From Rhizobiaceae bacterium (GTDB lineage: Bacteria; Pseudomonadota; Alphaproteobacteria; Rhizobiales; Rhizobiaceae): 64,000 bases of DNA. The notes under the pieces were generated by a model that worked only from the letters and a program-made list of their open reading frames with translations, searched no databases and was not told the DNA's origin. The translations under genes were made by a program, and so were the position numbers. Position 1 is the stretch's first letter, and the number at the start of each line of letters is the position of its first letter. Positions 17,296 through 27,598 of this stretch are shown here, in pieces. The stretch is taken from assembly GCA_023953845.1 (NCBI GenBank), contig JAMLJC010000001.1:2986501-3050500 (forward strand). The letters run 5' to 3'.

Positions 17296-17529
17296 CTATG
17301 CCCGCTTGCGCAGGTCCGGATTGAGCTGAAGCTCGCGTTCGAAGGAAATCTGTGCGCTGGCATAGGGTTCCTGCCGCGCCACGCTCCAGTATTTCAGTTC
17401 GTCGAGCGGAATGGATTCGCCCGTCACCGCGCAGCGCACGAAAGCGCCCGGGCTGGTGACCTGGAAGTCGCCATCCTGATAGCGGATTCGCGCCTCGCGC
17501 GCGCCGGGGCCTTCAAAGCGGTTCATCAT
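17296..17529 (-). CDS. DUF2093 family small protein
   Basis: This 77-residue protein has the features I associate with DUF2093, found in alphaproteobacteria: RYQDGDFQVTSPGAFVRCAVTG followed by IPLDELKYWSV and a C-terminal QEPYASAQISFERE. Start codons stand at 17529 and 17526, after AGAG. There is no membrane segment. The function is unknown. It lies 61 bases after mutL on the same strand and may be expressed with it. Confidence 0.8.
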   Translation of the reverse strand: MMNRFEGPGAREARIRYQDGDFQVTSPGAFVRCAVTGESIPLDELKYWSVARQEPYASAQISFERELQLNPDLRKRA

Positions 17530-17590
17530 GGTTTTCTCTGATTGCACGTCTACCGCCACAATTGCGGCGCGAGGTCAAGGCCGGAGAGCT

Positions 17591-19426
17591 TCACCGCCGC
17601 CCGAACAGGCGCTCGATATCGGCGAGCTTCAGCTCGATATAGGTCGGCCGGCCGTGATTGCACGTGCCGGAGCCGGGCGTCGCCTCCATCTGCCTGAGAA
17701 GCGCGTTCATCTCCTCCGGCTTCATCAGCCGGCCGGAGCGCACCGAGCCGTGGCAGGCCATGGTCGAGGCGACCCGGTCGAGCCGCGCCTTCAGCGCCTC
17801 GGTGGTGTCAGTGTCGGCCAGTTCGTCGGCGAGGTCGCGCACCAGCCGCGCCACGTCGGTCTCGCCCAGCATGGAAGGCGTCTCGCGCACGATCACCGCC
17901 CCCGGTCCGAAGCGTTCGAGCCCCAGCCCGAAGCGGCGGAACGTTTCGGCGTGCAGTGCCAGCCGCTCGGCGTCCTCCTCCGGCAAATCCACGATCTCCG
18001 GCAGGAGCAGCATCTGCGCCGGCACGTCGCGGCTTTCCAATGCCTGCTTCAGCGCCTCGTAGACCAGCCGCTCATGCGCCGCGTGCTGGTCGACGATGAC
18101 GAGCGATTCCTGCGTCTGCGCCACGATGTAATTGCCGTGGATCTGCGCCCGCGCCGCGCCCAGCGCCAGCCTTTGCATGTCTGCGGGCGCTTCCTCCAGA
18201 CCGGCGCGCATGTCGGCGCTCTCCAGCGGCCCGGCGTCGAAAGCCGCCTGCTGCGGCTCGGTCATGCCGCCGAGCGGCCTTTGCGGCGATTGCCACATAT
18301 CGTAGCCGCCCGCCTGCGGCACGCGGTAGCCGCCGAAAGAGCTGCGTGCGGCCGGCGGCGCATAAGGTTGCCGGGCCGGTCCCGGCCGGAACGCGCCCAT
18401 CATCGCGGCGGCACCCGTGGAGGCTGGCCTTATGCCGGCATTGGCCAGCGCCTCGCGTATGGCGCCGACGATCAGCCCGCGCACCAGCCCGGGATCGCGG
18501 AAGCGCACGTCGGCCTTGGCCGGATGCACGTTGACGTCGACGTCCTGCGGCGAAAGCGTCAGGAACAGCACTGTCACCGCGTGGCGGTCGCGCGGCAGCA
18601 CGTCGGCATAGGCGCCGCGTATGGCGCTGGCGATCAGCTTGTCGCGCACCGGCCGGCCGTTGACATAGACATATTGCTGCAGCGCGTTGGCCCGCGTGTA
18701 GCTCGGGATCGACACATGCCCGGCCAGCGCCACGCGCTCGCGTAGCGCGTCGATGGTCAGCGCGTTGTCCGGGAATTCCTTGCCCATCACCTGAGCGATG
18801 CGCCGCAGCCTCCCTTCCGCATCGGTTCCGGCCGCCTCGAAGTCGAGCGGGCCGCGATCTGTCCCCGACAGCGAGAAGCGCACGGCGGGGAAGGCGATGG
18901 CGATGCGCTTCACCACGTCGGTGATCGCCGAGCTTTCCGCCCGCTCGCCCTTCATGAATTTCAGCCGGGCCGGTGTCGCGAAGAACAGATCGCGCACCTC
19001 CACCATCGTGCCGCGATTGGCCGCCGCCGGCCGCGTGGCGGAGACGCGACCGCCATCCACCGCGATCTCGGCCGCCGCGTCGCCTTGCTCGGTGCGCGAG
19101 CGGATCGTCAGCTTCGCCACCGAGCCGATCGACGGCAGCGCCTCGCCGCGAAAGCCCAGCGAGCGTATGTCGTGGATGTCGTGGCTGAGCTTCGACGTGC
19201 AGTGCCGCGCGACCGCCAGCGTCAGCTCCGCCTGCGGAATGCCGCCGCCGTCGTCCGAGACGCGGATGAGGTTCAGCCCGCCACCCGCCGTGACGATCTC
19301 GACATGGGAGGCGCCGGCGTCGAGAGCGTTCTCGACCAGTTCCTTGACCACGCTCGCCGGCCGCTCGATCACCTCGCCGGCGGCGATCTGGTTGATCATC
19401 GTTTCGGAAAGCTGGCGGATGGGCAT
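17591..19426 (-). CDS. mutL: DNA mismatch repair protein MutL (endonuclease type)
   Basis: MutL couples MutS mismatch recognition to downstream repair. The 611-residue protein has the GHKL ATPase motifs NQIAAGEVIERPASVVKELVENALDAG (partly listed), DDGGGI and RGEALPSI. The C-terminal dimerisation domain near residue 445 keeps DQHAAHERLVYE, matching the DQHAX2EX4E metal-binding endonuclease motif, plus ACHGSVRSG and CNHGRP. It therefore looks like an endonuclease-competent MutL, as expected where MutH is absent. Between the domains is a Pro/Gly/Ala-rich linker. Confidence 0.96.
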   Translation of the reverse strand: MPIRQLSETMINQIAAGEVIERPASVVKELVENALDAGASHVEIVTAGGGLNLIRVSDDGGGIPQAELTLAVARHCTSKLSHDIHDIRSLGFRGEALPSIGSVAKLTIRSRTEQGDAAAEIAVDGGRVSATRPAAANRGTMVEVRDLFFATPARLKFMKGERAESSAITDVVKRIAIAFPAVRFSLSGTDRGPLDFEAAGTDAEGRLRRIAQVMGKEFPDNALTIDALRERVALAGHVSIPSYTRANALQQYVYVNGRPVRDKLIASAIRGAYADVLPRDRHAVTVLFLTLSPQDVDVNVHPAKADVRFRDPGLVRGLIVGAIREALANAGIRPASTGAAAMMGAFRPGPARQPYAPPAARSSFGGYRVPQAGGYDMWQSPQRPLGGMTEPQQAAFDAGPLESADMRAGLEEAPADMQRLALGAARAQIHGNYIVAQTQESLVIVDQHAAHERLVYEALKQALESRDVPAQMLLLPEIVDLPEEDAERLALHAETFRRFGLGLERFGPGAVIVRETPSMLGETDVARLVRDLADELADTDTTEALKARLDRVASTMACHGSVRSGRLMKPEEMNALLRQMEATPGSGTCNHGRPTYIELKLADIERLFGRR

Positions 19427-19492
19427 GGCCGCATCATACCGGGATTCGGCGCGGATCGAACAGGGTGCGACGACGTGGCTGACGCGATCGTG

Positions 19493-21550
19493 TCACGCCT
19501 TCGCGCCGGCCACCACCGTCAGCTTCGGCGGCTTGGGCGCGCGCTGTTGCAGCCATTCCAGCGTCTGCGCGCCGGGCATAGGGAAGGCGATCGAATAGCC
19601 CTGCACCTGGTCGCAGCCGAGCGATTGCAGCAGGTCGAGCTCGGCCTCGGTCTCCGCCCCTTCGGCGATGATCGAGATGCCCAGCCCGCGTGCGAGTTCC
19701 GTGATGGCGCGCACGATCTTGGTGTTGTCGCCATTGGCGTCGATGTTCTGCACGAAACGGCGGTCGATCTTGAGGCGGTCGATCTCGTTCGGGTTGACGT
19801 GGATGAGCGAGGCGTAGCCCGTGCCGAAATCGTCGAGCTCCAGATGCACGCCCGTCGACCGGATTTGCCTGAGCTTGGCCGCTATCCCGGTCTTGGCGTC
19901 GTCCAGGATCACGGATTCCACGATCTCCAGCGACAGTTTTTCGGGCGGCAGGCCGGCGCTCTCCAGCATCCTGAAGAGGAACACGTCGAAATCGTTCTCG
20001 CGCAGTTCGGTGCCGGAGACGTTGAGCGCGAGCCGTCCGAACTCCACGCCGGCGCGATGCCATTCGGCGGCCTGCCGGATCGCCTTGCGCATGACGATGC
20101 GGCCGATAGGCGGCATCAGCCCGGCCTTCACCGCCACCTGCAGGAAGGAGGCGGGCGAAACCATGCCGCGCTCGGGATGGTTCCAGCGCACGAGCGCTTC
20201 CAGCCCGGTGATCCTGCCGCTGGAGAGCGAGATTTGCGGCTGGAAATAGACCTCGAACGCTTCCAGCTCGATCGCGAGCTTCAGGTCACTCTCCAGCTTG
20301 GTCCGGTAGTCGAGTTCCTGCCGGAGTTGTTCGGAGAAGAAGGAGATGCCGCCGCCGCCGAGCCTCTTCGCCGCATAGAGCGCCAGATCCGCGTGGACGA
20401 GCAGGTCGTCCGCCGTGTCCCCGTCCACCGGATAGACCGCGATGCCGGCGCTGGCGCCCGGCATGATGGTGATGCCCTGATAGACGATTGGCTCGTTGAT
20501 GCGCGTCAGGATGCGCTTGGCGAGGGCGTCGATGTCCTCGGTCGTTCCCGCGGCGTTGAGCACCATCACGAATTCGTCGCCGCCGAGACGGATGCACACG
20601 TCGGAGGCGCGGCAGGAACCCAGCATGCGCTGGGCCGTCGCCACCAGCACGTAATCGCCGGCGGCGTGCCCGAGCGTGTCGTTGATCTGCTTGAACTTGT
20701 CGAGGTCTAGCTGGATCACGGCAAGCCTCTCGCGTCTGCGGTGCGCGCCCTTGATCATCGTGTCGAAATGGCCGGCGAGGAAGGCGCGGTTGTAGAGCCC
20801 GGTGAGCCCGTCATGATTGGCGATGAAGGCCATCGAGTTGCGGGCGTCGGTCAGCTCGTACGTCTTGCGCAGGATGGCGTTCGACATGGGCCGGAAGATG
20901 AACAGCGCCACCAGCACGATCACCGCGATGGTGCCGTAATAGAGCGCGCTGTGCAGCCGCAGCATGCTTTCGAGATTGGCCTTGGCGCCTGCTTCGATGC
21001 GCCGTCCGAGTTCGGCGTAGCCGGTCAGCGTGGCGTTGGCGACGGTGAAGTCGGATGCGGCCTCTCCCGCGCCCGCTTGTATGGGTTCTTTCCCTTCATG
21101 CGCCGCGAGGAAGCGTCTGGCGTTGGTGATCAGCAGTTGCGAATGGAGATCGAGCTGGAACGGCTCCGCATGGAGCACGTCGCTGGCGCTGCCCGCGCCG
21201 CCCGGAACTTCCTCGAACGGGTTGTCGGCCAGGTATTTCGTCAGTTGCCGGTAGCCATGTTCGAACTGCGCCGTGCGCGAGTGCAACTCCTCGATCAGCC
21301 GGGGCCGCCAGCTGTCCGGCGTGTTGCCGATATTGTGCTGGAGGATCAGGATGCGCTGGGAAAGCGCCATCTGGGAGCCGTTGAGCTGGACGGCGGCCGC
21401 GTCCACCTGTTGGCGCACCATCATGTTGCTCAGCGTCATGAAGGAGATCATGGCGACGATCGCGATGATCAGCAGTCCGACCCAGTAGGCCGACTTGATG
21501 AGAACGATCAGCCTCGCCGATCCCGCGAGTTTGACGAGCCCCTGCGCCAT
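19493..21550 (-). CDS. Membrane-anchored GGDEF-EAL cyclic-di-GMP protein
   Basis: This 685-residue protein could both make and break cyclic di-GMP. It has a transmembrane helix near residues 18-38, a periplasmic helical sensor region of about 165 residues resembling PilJ-type domains, and a second helix near 205-220. The GGDEF domain has intact GGDEF at 323-327 and an inhibitory I-site RASD at 314-317. The EAL domain has intact EAL at 451-453 and DDFGTGYASL. Both domains thus look catalytically competent. It lies 66 bases upstream of mutL on the same strand but seems unrelated. Confidence 0.92.
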   Translation of the reverse strand: MAQGLVKLAGSARLIVLIKSAYWVGLLIIAIVAMISFMTLSNMMVRQQVDAAAVQLNGSQMALSQRILILQHNIGNTPDSWRPRLIEELHSRTAQFEHGYRQLTKYLADNPFEEVPGGAGSASDVLHAEPFQLDLHSQLLITNARRFLAAHEGKEPIQAGAGEAASDFTVANATLTGYAELGRRIEAGAKANLESMLRLHSALYYGTIAVIVLVALFIFRPMSNAILRKTYELTDARNSMAFIANHDGLTGLYNRAFLAGHFDTMIKGAHRRRERLAVIQLDLDKFKQINDTLGHAAGDYVLVATAQRMLGSCRASDVCIRLGGDEFVMVLNAAGTTEDIDALAKRILTRINEPIVYQGITIMPGASAGIAVYPVDGDTADDLLVHADLALYAAKRLGGGGISFFSEQLRQELDYRTKLESDLKLAIELEAFEVYFQPQISLSSGRITGLEALVRWNHPERGMVSPASFLQVAVKAGLMPPIGRIVMRKAIRQAAEWHRAGVEFGRLALNVSGTELRENDFDVFLFRMLESAGLPPEKLSLEIVESVILDDAKTGIAAKLRQIRSTGVHLELDDFGTGYASLIHVNPNEIDRLKIDRRFVQNIDANGDNTKIVRAITELARGLGISIIAEGAETEAELDLLQSLGCDQVQGYSIAFPMPGAQTLEWLQQRAPKPPKLTVVAGAKA

Positions 21551-21774
21551 CCGCCGTTGAAATCCGTTCTTCTTGTTTGGGACCGGACTACGCTTGCATC
21601 CTTAACGGCTGGACAATCGGCGGCCGTCGGTTGCGGGAAGCGCCCGGAATTGTGTCGTAAAGGTTACCGGGACGTTGCGCCGCAGCAGGCCCGTTTCAGG
21701 CACAACGGAAATCGCTTCAATCTCCGGTCGCGGCGCTCTAAAATGCGCGGCTACTGGGAACCCGAGAGAGATTC

Positions 21775-22989
21775 ATGAATATTGCCACGAAGCCGTCCAG
21801 GACGGCCGCCAATTTTGTCTGGAACGACCCCTTTCTGCTGGACGACCAGCTTTCGGAGGATGAGCGTGCCATTCGCGACGCGGCTGCGGCTTTTGCCGCC
21901 GACAAGCTCGCGACGCGCGTCGAGGATGCATATCTCAACGAGAAGACTGATCCGGCGATCTTCCGCGAAATGGGCGAGGCCGGCCTTCTCGGTGTCACCG
22001 TGCCGGAGGAATATGGCGGTCTCGGCGCCGGCTATGTCACCTATGGCCTGATCGCGCGCGAAGTCGAGCGGGTCGATTCCGGCTACCGCTCGATGATGAG
22101 CGTGCAGTCGTCGCTGGTCATGTTCCCGATTCATGCCTACGGCTCGGAAGAGCAGCGGAAAAAATACCTGCCGAAGCTCGCCTCAGGCGAATTCATCGGC
22201 TGTTTCGGCCTGACCGAGCCCGAAGCCGGCTCCGATCCGGGCGGCATGAAGACGCGTGCCGAGAAGACGGCAGGCGGTTATCGCCTGAACGGCTCCAAGA
22301 TGTGGATCTCCAACTCGCCGATCGCCGATGTTTTCGTGGTGTGGGCGAAGCTCAGGAACGCCGAGGGCAAGGACGAGATCCGCGGCTTCGTGCTGGAAAA
22401 GGGCATGAAGGGCCTCTCTGCGCCGAAGATCGAGGGCAAGCTTTCGCTGCGCGCCTCGATTACCGGCGAGGTGGTGATGGAGAATGTCGAGGTCGGCGAA
22501 GACGCGCTGCTGCCGAACGTGAAGGGCCTTTCCGGCCCGTTCGGCTGCCTCAACCGCGCCCGCTACGGCATTTCGTGGGGCGTCATGGGCGCGGCGGAGG
22601 ATTGCTGGTTCCGCGCCCGGCAATATGGTCTCGACCGCAAGCAGTTCGGCAAGCCGCTGGCCGGCATGCAGCTCTACCAGAAGAAGCTGGCCGACATGCA
22701 GACCGAGATCGCGCTCGGGCTTCAGGCGTCGCTGCGCGTCGGCCGCTTGATGGACGAGCACAAATTCGCGCCGGAGATGATCTCCATCGTCAAGCGCAAC
22801 AATTGCGGCAAGGCGCTCGACATCGCGCGTCAGGCCCGCGACATGCATGGCGGCAACGGCATCCAGATCGGCTACCACGTCATGCGCCACGCGGCGAACC
22901 TGGAGACGGTCAATACCTATGAGGGCGCGCACGACGTGCATGCGCTGATCCTCGGCCGCGCCCAGACGGGACTTCAGGCGTTCTTCTGA
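21775..22989 (+). CDS. gcdH: Glutaryl-CoA dehydrogenase
   Basis: This FAD enzyme oxidises and decarboxylates glutaryl-CoA to crotonyl-CoA in lysine and tryptophan breakdown. The 404-residue protein resembles glutaryl-CoA dehydrogenases rather than generic acyl-CoA dehydrogenases: SGYRSMMSVQSSLV, FGCLNRARYGISWG and, near the C-terminus, ETVNTYEGAHDVHALILGRAQTG with the catalytic Glu in TYEG. The ATG at 21775 follows GAGAG. It stands alone, preceded by 224 bases without genes in which I saw no clear regulatory signal, and followed by a palindromic repeat. Confidence 0.9.
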   Translation: MNIATKPSRTAANFVWNDPFLLDDQLSEDERAIRDAAAAFAADKLATRVEDAYLNEKTDPAIFREMGEAGLLGVTVPEEYGGLGAGYVTYGLIAREVERVDSGYRSMMSVQSSLVMFPIHAYGSEEQRKKYLPKLASGEFIGCFGLTEPEAGSDPGGMKTRAEKTAGGYRLNGSKMWISNSPIADVFVVWAKLRNAEGKDEIRGFVLEKGMKGLSAPKIEGKLSLRASITGEVVMENVEVGEDALLPNVKGLSGPFGCLNRARYGISWGVMGAAEDCWFRARQYGLDRKQFGKPLAGMQLYQKKLADMQTEIALGLQASLRVGRLMDEHKFAPEMISIVKRNNCGKALDIARQARDMHGGNGIQIGYHVMRHAANLETVNTYEGAHDVHALILGRAQTGLQAFF

Positions 22990-23017
22990 GGCAAGGCCCT
23001 CTGATCCTCGATCGCCC

Positions 23018-23175
23018 TGACCCCTCTCCGTCTCGGGCTCCGCCCTCGCCACCTCTCCCCAGAGGGGCGAGGAACTGAGGTCGTGGCCTTCCGCCAAGCT
23101 AGCGCTTTCCAGCTTGGGTTCCTCGCCCCTCTGGGGAGAGGTGGCGAGGGCGGAGCCCGAGACGGAGAGGGGTCA
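23018..23175. repeat. Palindromic repeat family A, copy 2 (perfect 58-bp arms)
   Basis: Arms 23018-23075 and 23118-23175 are perfect 58-bp reverse complements around a 42-base loop. Both arms and the end of the loop (GCGCTTTCCAGCTTGG) match copy 1 at 17111-17263. It lies 29 bases after gcdH and about 100 bases before prmB. As RNA it would form a very stable hairpin on either strand. Confidence 0.95.
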
Positions 23176-23277
23176 CGACAGAGAGCAGCTACCAGCGAAG
23201 AGGGGTTGAGACGGGCGAGACGGTGAAGGGCATCCACCCCTTCCTGTGATGATCCTCTTCCGGTAGGAGTTCGCCGC

Positions 23278-24210
23278 ATGACCGCATCAGCCGATCCGCG
23301 CGCCGAAATCCTCGAACTCGCCACCCTGCGCGACGTGCTGCGCTATGCGGTCAGCGTCTTTTCGGCGGCCGATCTCCACTACGGACACGGCTCCGCCACC
23401 GCGCTCGACGAGGCCGTGTTTCTGATCCTCGAATCCCTCCATCTGCCGGTGGACGATTTCAATGCCTTCGCCGACGCCCGGTTGACGGCGCGTGAGAAGG
23501 CGCTGCTCGGCGAGCGCATCGCGCTGCGTATCGAGAAGCGACTGCCTGCCGCGTATCTCACCGGCCGCTCCTGGCTGGCCGGCGTGCCGTTCCGCTCGGA
23601 CGCGCGGGCGCTTGCGCCGCGTTCCTTCATCGCCGAACTGCTGCGCTCGCCATTGTTCGACGGTTCGGGCCAGGGCATGGCGCTGGTCGAGGACCCCGAA
23701 AGCGTCACCTCCGTCCTCGACCTCTGCACCGGCGGCGGCTCGCTGGCGATCCTCGCCGCCTACGCTTTCCCGAACGCCGAAATCAACGCGGCCGACCTGT
23801 CTTCCGATGCGCTGTCGCTTGCCGGGGAGAATGTCGCCGAGCACGGGCTGGAGGACCGCATCCGTCTGGTGCAGGGCGACCTGTTCGCGGCGGTCGACGG
23901 GCGCAGCTACGACCTCATCATCACCAATCCGCCCTATGTCGGCCGCGAGACCATGGAAAACCTGCCGCCGGAATTCCGGCATGAGCCGGAGATGGCGCTG
24001 GCTTCCGGCGAGGACGGCTTCGACATCGTCCGCCGCATCCTCGCGGAGGCAAAGGCGCATCTCAACCCCGGCGGCGGGCTCATCTGCGAGATCGGCGCCG
24101 ACCGCGAGATTCTGGAAGCGGACTATCCGGACATTCCCTTCCTCTGGCTGGATACGGAAGGCAGCGAGGGCGAGGTCTTCTGGCTCGAACAGGATCAGTT
24201 GCCGGAATAG
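23278..24210 (+). CDS. prmB: 50S ribosomal protein L3 N5-glutamine methyltransferase PrmB
   Basis: PrmB methylates a glutamine in ribosomal protein L3. The 310-residue protein has an N-terminal substrate-recognition domain with LHYGHGSATALDEAVFLIL, typical of PrmB rather than PrmC, then LDLCTGGGSLAI (SAM site near residue 147) and the catalytic NPPY near residue 218. It starts at the ATG at 23278, 9 bases after a GGTAGGAG stretch. Confidence 0.9.
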   Translation: MTASADPRAEILELATLRDVLRYAVSVFSAADLHYGHGSATALDEAVFLILESLHLPVDDFNAFADARLTAREKALLGERIALRIEKRLPAAYLTGRSWLAGVPFRSDARALAPRSFIAELLRSPLFDGSGQGMALVEDPESVTSVLDLCTGGGSLAILAAYAFPNAEINAADLSSDALSLAGENVAEHGLEDRIRLVQGDLFAAVDGRSYDLIITNPPYVGRETMENLPPEFRHEPEMALASGEDGFDIVRRILAEAKAHLNPGGGLICEIGADREILEADYPDIPFLWLDTEGSEGEVFWLEQDQLPE

Positions 24211-24293
24211 CGGCATCGTGTAGCGCGTCGAATTTTCGCTAGAGTTTCGCCCCCTCCGGCGCTACGCCTTGGCCGACAGAGCGGAGTGCAGAA

Positions 24294-25481
<1,188 letters not shown>

Positions 25482-25516
25482 CGGCTTTCCGCCAAAACGC
25501 CGCAGAGGAGATGCTT

Positions 25517-25960
25517 ATGATCATCACCGAGATGGACCGGTCCGCCTGCCTCGCGCTGCTCGATTCCGCGCGCAGCGGAAGGCTGGCCTGCGCCAGGGAG
25601 GATCAGCCTTACGTCGTGCCGATCACTTTCGCCCGTGACGGCGGATATCTGTACAGCTTCTCGCTGGTGGGCCAGAAGATCGCCTGGATGCGGGACAATC
25701 CGAAAGTGTGCGTGCAGGCCGACGAATTCATCGGTCCGCGCGAGTGGAAGAGCGTGGTCGTCACCGGGCGCTATGAGGAGTTGCCGGACCGCATCGGCTC
25801 GAAGACGCAGCGCGAGCGTGCGTGGTCGCTGCTCAGCCAGCACGCCAACTGGTGGGAGCCCGGCGGGCTGAAGCCGGTCGCGGACGCGCCGACGCCGCAC
25901 CTCTTCTATCGCGTGAGCATCGATGAGCTGACCGGTCGCCACGCCCGGCCCGCCGAATAG
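25517..25960 (+). CDS. Pyridoxamine 5'-phosphate oxidase family FMN-binding protein
   Basis: This 147-residue split-barrel protein resembles FMN-binding PNPOx-like proteins: RSGRLACAREDQPYVVPITFARDGGYLYSFSLVGQKIAWMR runs over two barrel strands (only partly quoted). The ATG at 25517 is spaced 6 bases from AGAGGAG (25504-25510); an ATG at 25511 is too close. It begins 36 bases after kbl and is probably co-transcribed. The substrate is unknown and a true PdxH function is unlikely, given the short length. Confidence 0.78.
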   Translation: MIITEMDRSACLALLDSARSGRLACAREDQPYVVPITFARDGGYLYSFSLVGQKIAWMRDNPKVCVQADEFIGPREWKSVVVTGRYEELPDRIGSKTQRERAWSLLSQHANWWEPGGLKPVADAPTPHLFYRVSIDELTGRHARPAE

Positions 25961-26437
25961 TCAGCTCCTGCGCCGAAACATCGCCTCGATGCGCTGCCGC
26001 AATTCGTCGGCGGATCGTTTCGTCGAGAAGTCCGATGTCTGGAAGCGTTCCGCCGCGGTCGTCAGTTCGACGAACCATGTGTTATCGCCTTCCATCGCCT
26101 CGCGCTCGATCGTCCTGATGCCGAGGACGTCGCGCTCGTCGAGACGCAGCAGCCGCCGCTTGAACGGATTGCTGAGCGCGATGCTGATCAGGCCGGGCGT
26201 CACTTCCCAGGTCGCCGCCCAGCCGAACAGCCCGCCACGGATGATGGGCACGCCCACCGTGCAGGCGCCGAAGATCATGAACAGGAAGAAGAGGCTGCCG
26301 ATATTAGGCGGCCAGACGCCGCGCCAGAGCTCGTAGACGGTGATGCCGATGACGAACAGCCCCATCGCGACAAACAAGACTCTGATTGCGGAAGGGGCCG
26401 GTATTTCGATGCGCAGGGGTTCTGCCGGATCGTCCAT
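25961..26437 (-). CDS. Hypothetical two-helix membrane protein
   Basis: This 158-residue protein has two hydrophobic helices in its N-terminal half (VLFVAMGLFVIGITVY and IGSLFFLFMIFGACTVGV) and a cytosolic C-terminal part, WEVTPGLISIALSNPFKRR, that looks like a PH-like small beta domain followed by a basic helix. I do not recognise a named family. It is exactly abutting and convergent with the PNPOx-like gene. No strong ribosome-binding site is visible before the ATG. Confidence 0.65.
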   Translation of the reverse strand: MDDPAEPLRIEIPAPSAIRVLFVAMGLFVIGITVYELWRGVWPPNIGSLFFLFMIFGACTVGVPIIRGGLFGWAATWEVTPGLISIALSNPFKRRLLRLDERDVLGIRTIEREAMEGDNTWFVELTTAAERFQTSDFSTKRSADELRQRIEAMFRRRS

Positions 26438-26539
26438 TTCTGTCGGTGCGGGAAAGGCCTTCGGTTTTTCCCGGGCATCCTACCTTCAAAACGATGGAAA
26501 TTCCGTTCAGAGTCGGACTCAAACTGTCTGGAGGTTTCG

Positions 26540-27574
26540 ATGTCCAACATGATGCGCGCCCTCGTCAAAGCCCGCTCCGAGCCCGGCATCTGGATGGAAA
26601 ACGTGCCGGTCCCGGAGATCGGGCCTAACGACGTGCTCATCAAGGTGCGCAAGTCGGCCATTTGCGGCACCGACGTCCATATCTACAACTGGGACCGGTG
26701 GGCTGAGAAGACCGTGCCGGTGCCGATGGTGACCGGCCATGAATTCGTCGGCACCGTTGCCGATTTTGGCGCAGCCGTCACCGAGTACAAGGTCGGCCAG
26801 CGCGTGTCCGGCGAAGGCCACATCGTCTGTGGCCATTGCCGCAACTGCCGCGCTGGACGCGGCCATCTCTGCCGCAACACGATGGGCGTCGGCGTCAACC
26901 GGCCGGGCTCCTTCGCCGAATATGTCGCCATCCCGCAGCACAATGTGGTGAAGATCCCCGACGACGTGCCGGACGAGGTGGCGGCCATCTTCGACCCGCT
27001 CGGCAACGCCGTCCACACCGCGCTCTCCTTCGATCTCGTCGGCGAGGACGTGCTAGTCACCGGCGCCGGCCCTATCGGCATCATGGGCGCGCTGGTGGCG
27101 CAATGCGTCGGCGCGCGGAAGGTCGTCATCACCGACATCAATCCCGTCCGCCTCGCTCTGGCGAAGAAGCTCGGCGTCCAGCATGTGGTCGACGCCTCGA
27201 AGGAGAAGCTGCGCGACGTCATGGACGGGATCGGCATGACCGAAGGCTTCGATGTCGGCCTGGAAATGTCGGGCGCGGCCCCCGCCTTCCGCGAAATGAT
27301 CGACACGATGAACAATGGCGGCAAGATCGCCATTCTCGGCATCGCGCCGACCGGCTTCGAGATCGAGTGGAACAAGGTCATCTTCAAGATGCTGCATCTG
27401 AAGGGCATCTACGGCCGCGAGATGTTCGAGACCTGGTACAAGATGATCGCGCTGGTGCAGGGCCCGCTCGATGTCTCCGGCCTCATCACCCACCGCATCG
27501 GCATCGACGATTACATTTCCGGCTTCGAGGCCATGAAGAGCGGCAATTCCGGCAAGGTGGTGATGGACTGGTGA
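26540..27574 (+). CDS. tdh: L-threonine 3-dehydrogenase
   Basis: Tdh oxidises L-threonine to 2-amino-3-ketobutyrate with NAD. The 344-residue zinc alcohol-dehydrogenase-type protein has the catalytic zinc ligands in CGTDVHIYNWD and GHEFVG, a structural zinc site of four Cys in CGHCRNCRAGRGHLC, and the NAD motif GAGPIGIMGA. The ATG at 26540 is preceded by GGAGG at 26530-26534. The product is used by Kbl, encoded about 1 kb upstream. Confidence 0.96.
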   Translation: MSNMMRALVKARSEPGIWMENVPVPEIGPNDVLIKVRKSAICGTDVHIYNWDRWAEKTVPVPMVTGHEFVGTVADFGAAVTEYKVGQRVSGEGHIVCGHCRNCRAGRGHLCRNTMGVGVNRPGSFAEYVAIPQHNVVKIPDDVPDEVAAIFDPLGNAVHTALSFDLVGEDVLVTGAGPIGIMGALVAQCVGARKVVITDINPVRLALAKKLGVQHVVDASKEKLRDVMDGIGMTEGFDVGLEMSGAAPAFREMIDTMNNGGKIAILGIAPTGFEIEWNKVIFKMLHLKGIYGREMFETWYKMIALVQGPLDVSGLITHRIGIDDYISGFEAMKSGNSGKVVMDW

Positions 27575-27598
27575 GGCGACGGCCTCTGCGTGAGGGCG

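Noticed and set aside
17528..20710. Plus-strand frames of 405 and 541 codons opposite mutL and the GGDEF-EAL gene
   Set aside because: Both run antisense to firmly identified proteins and have no recognisable domain.
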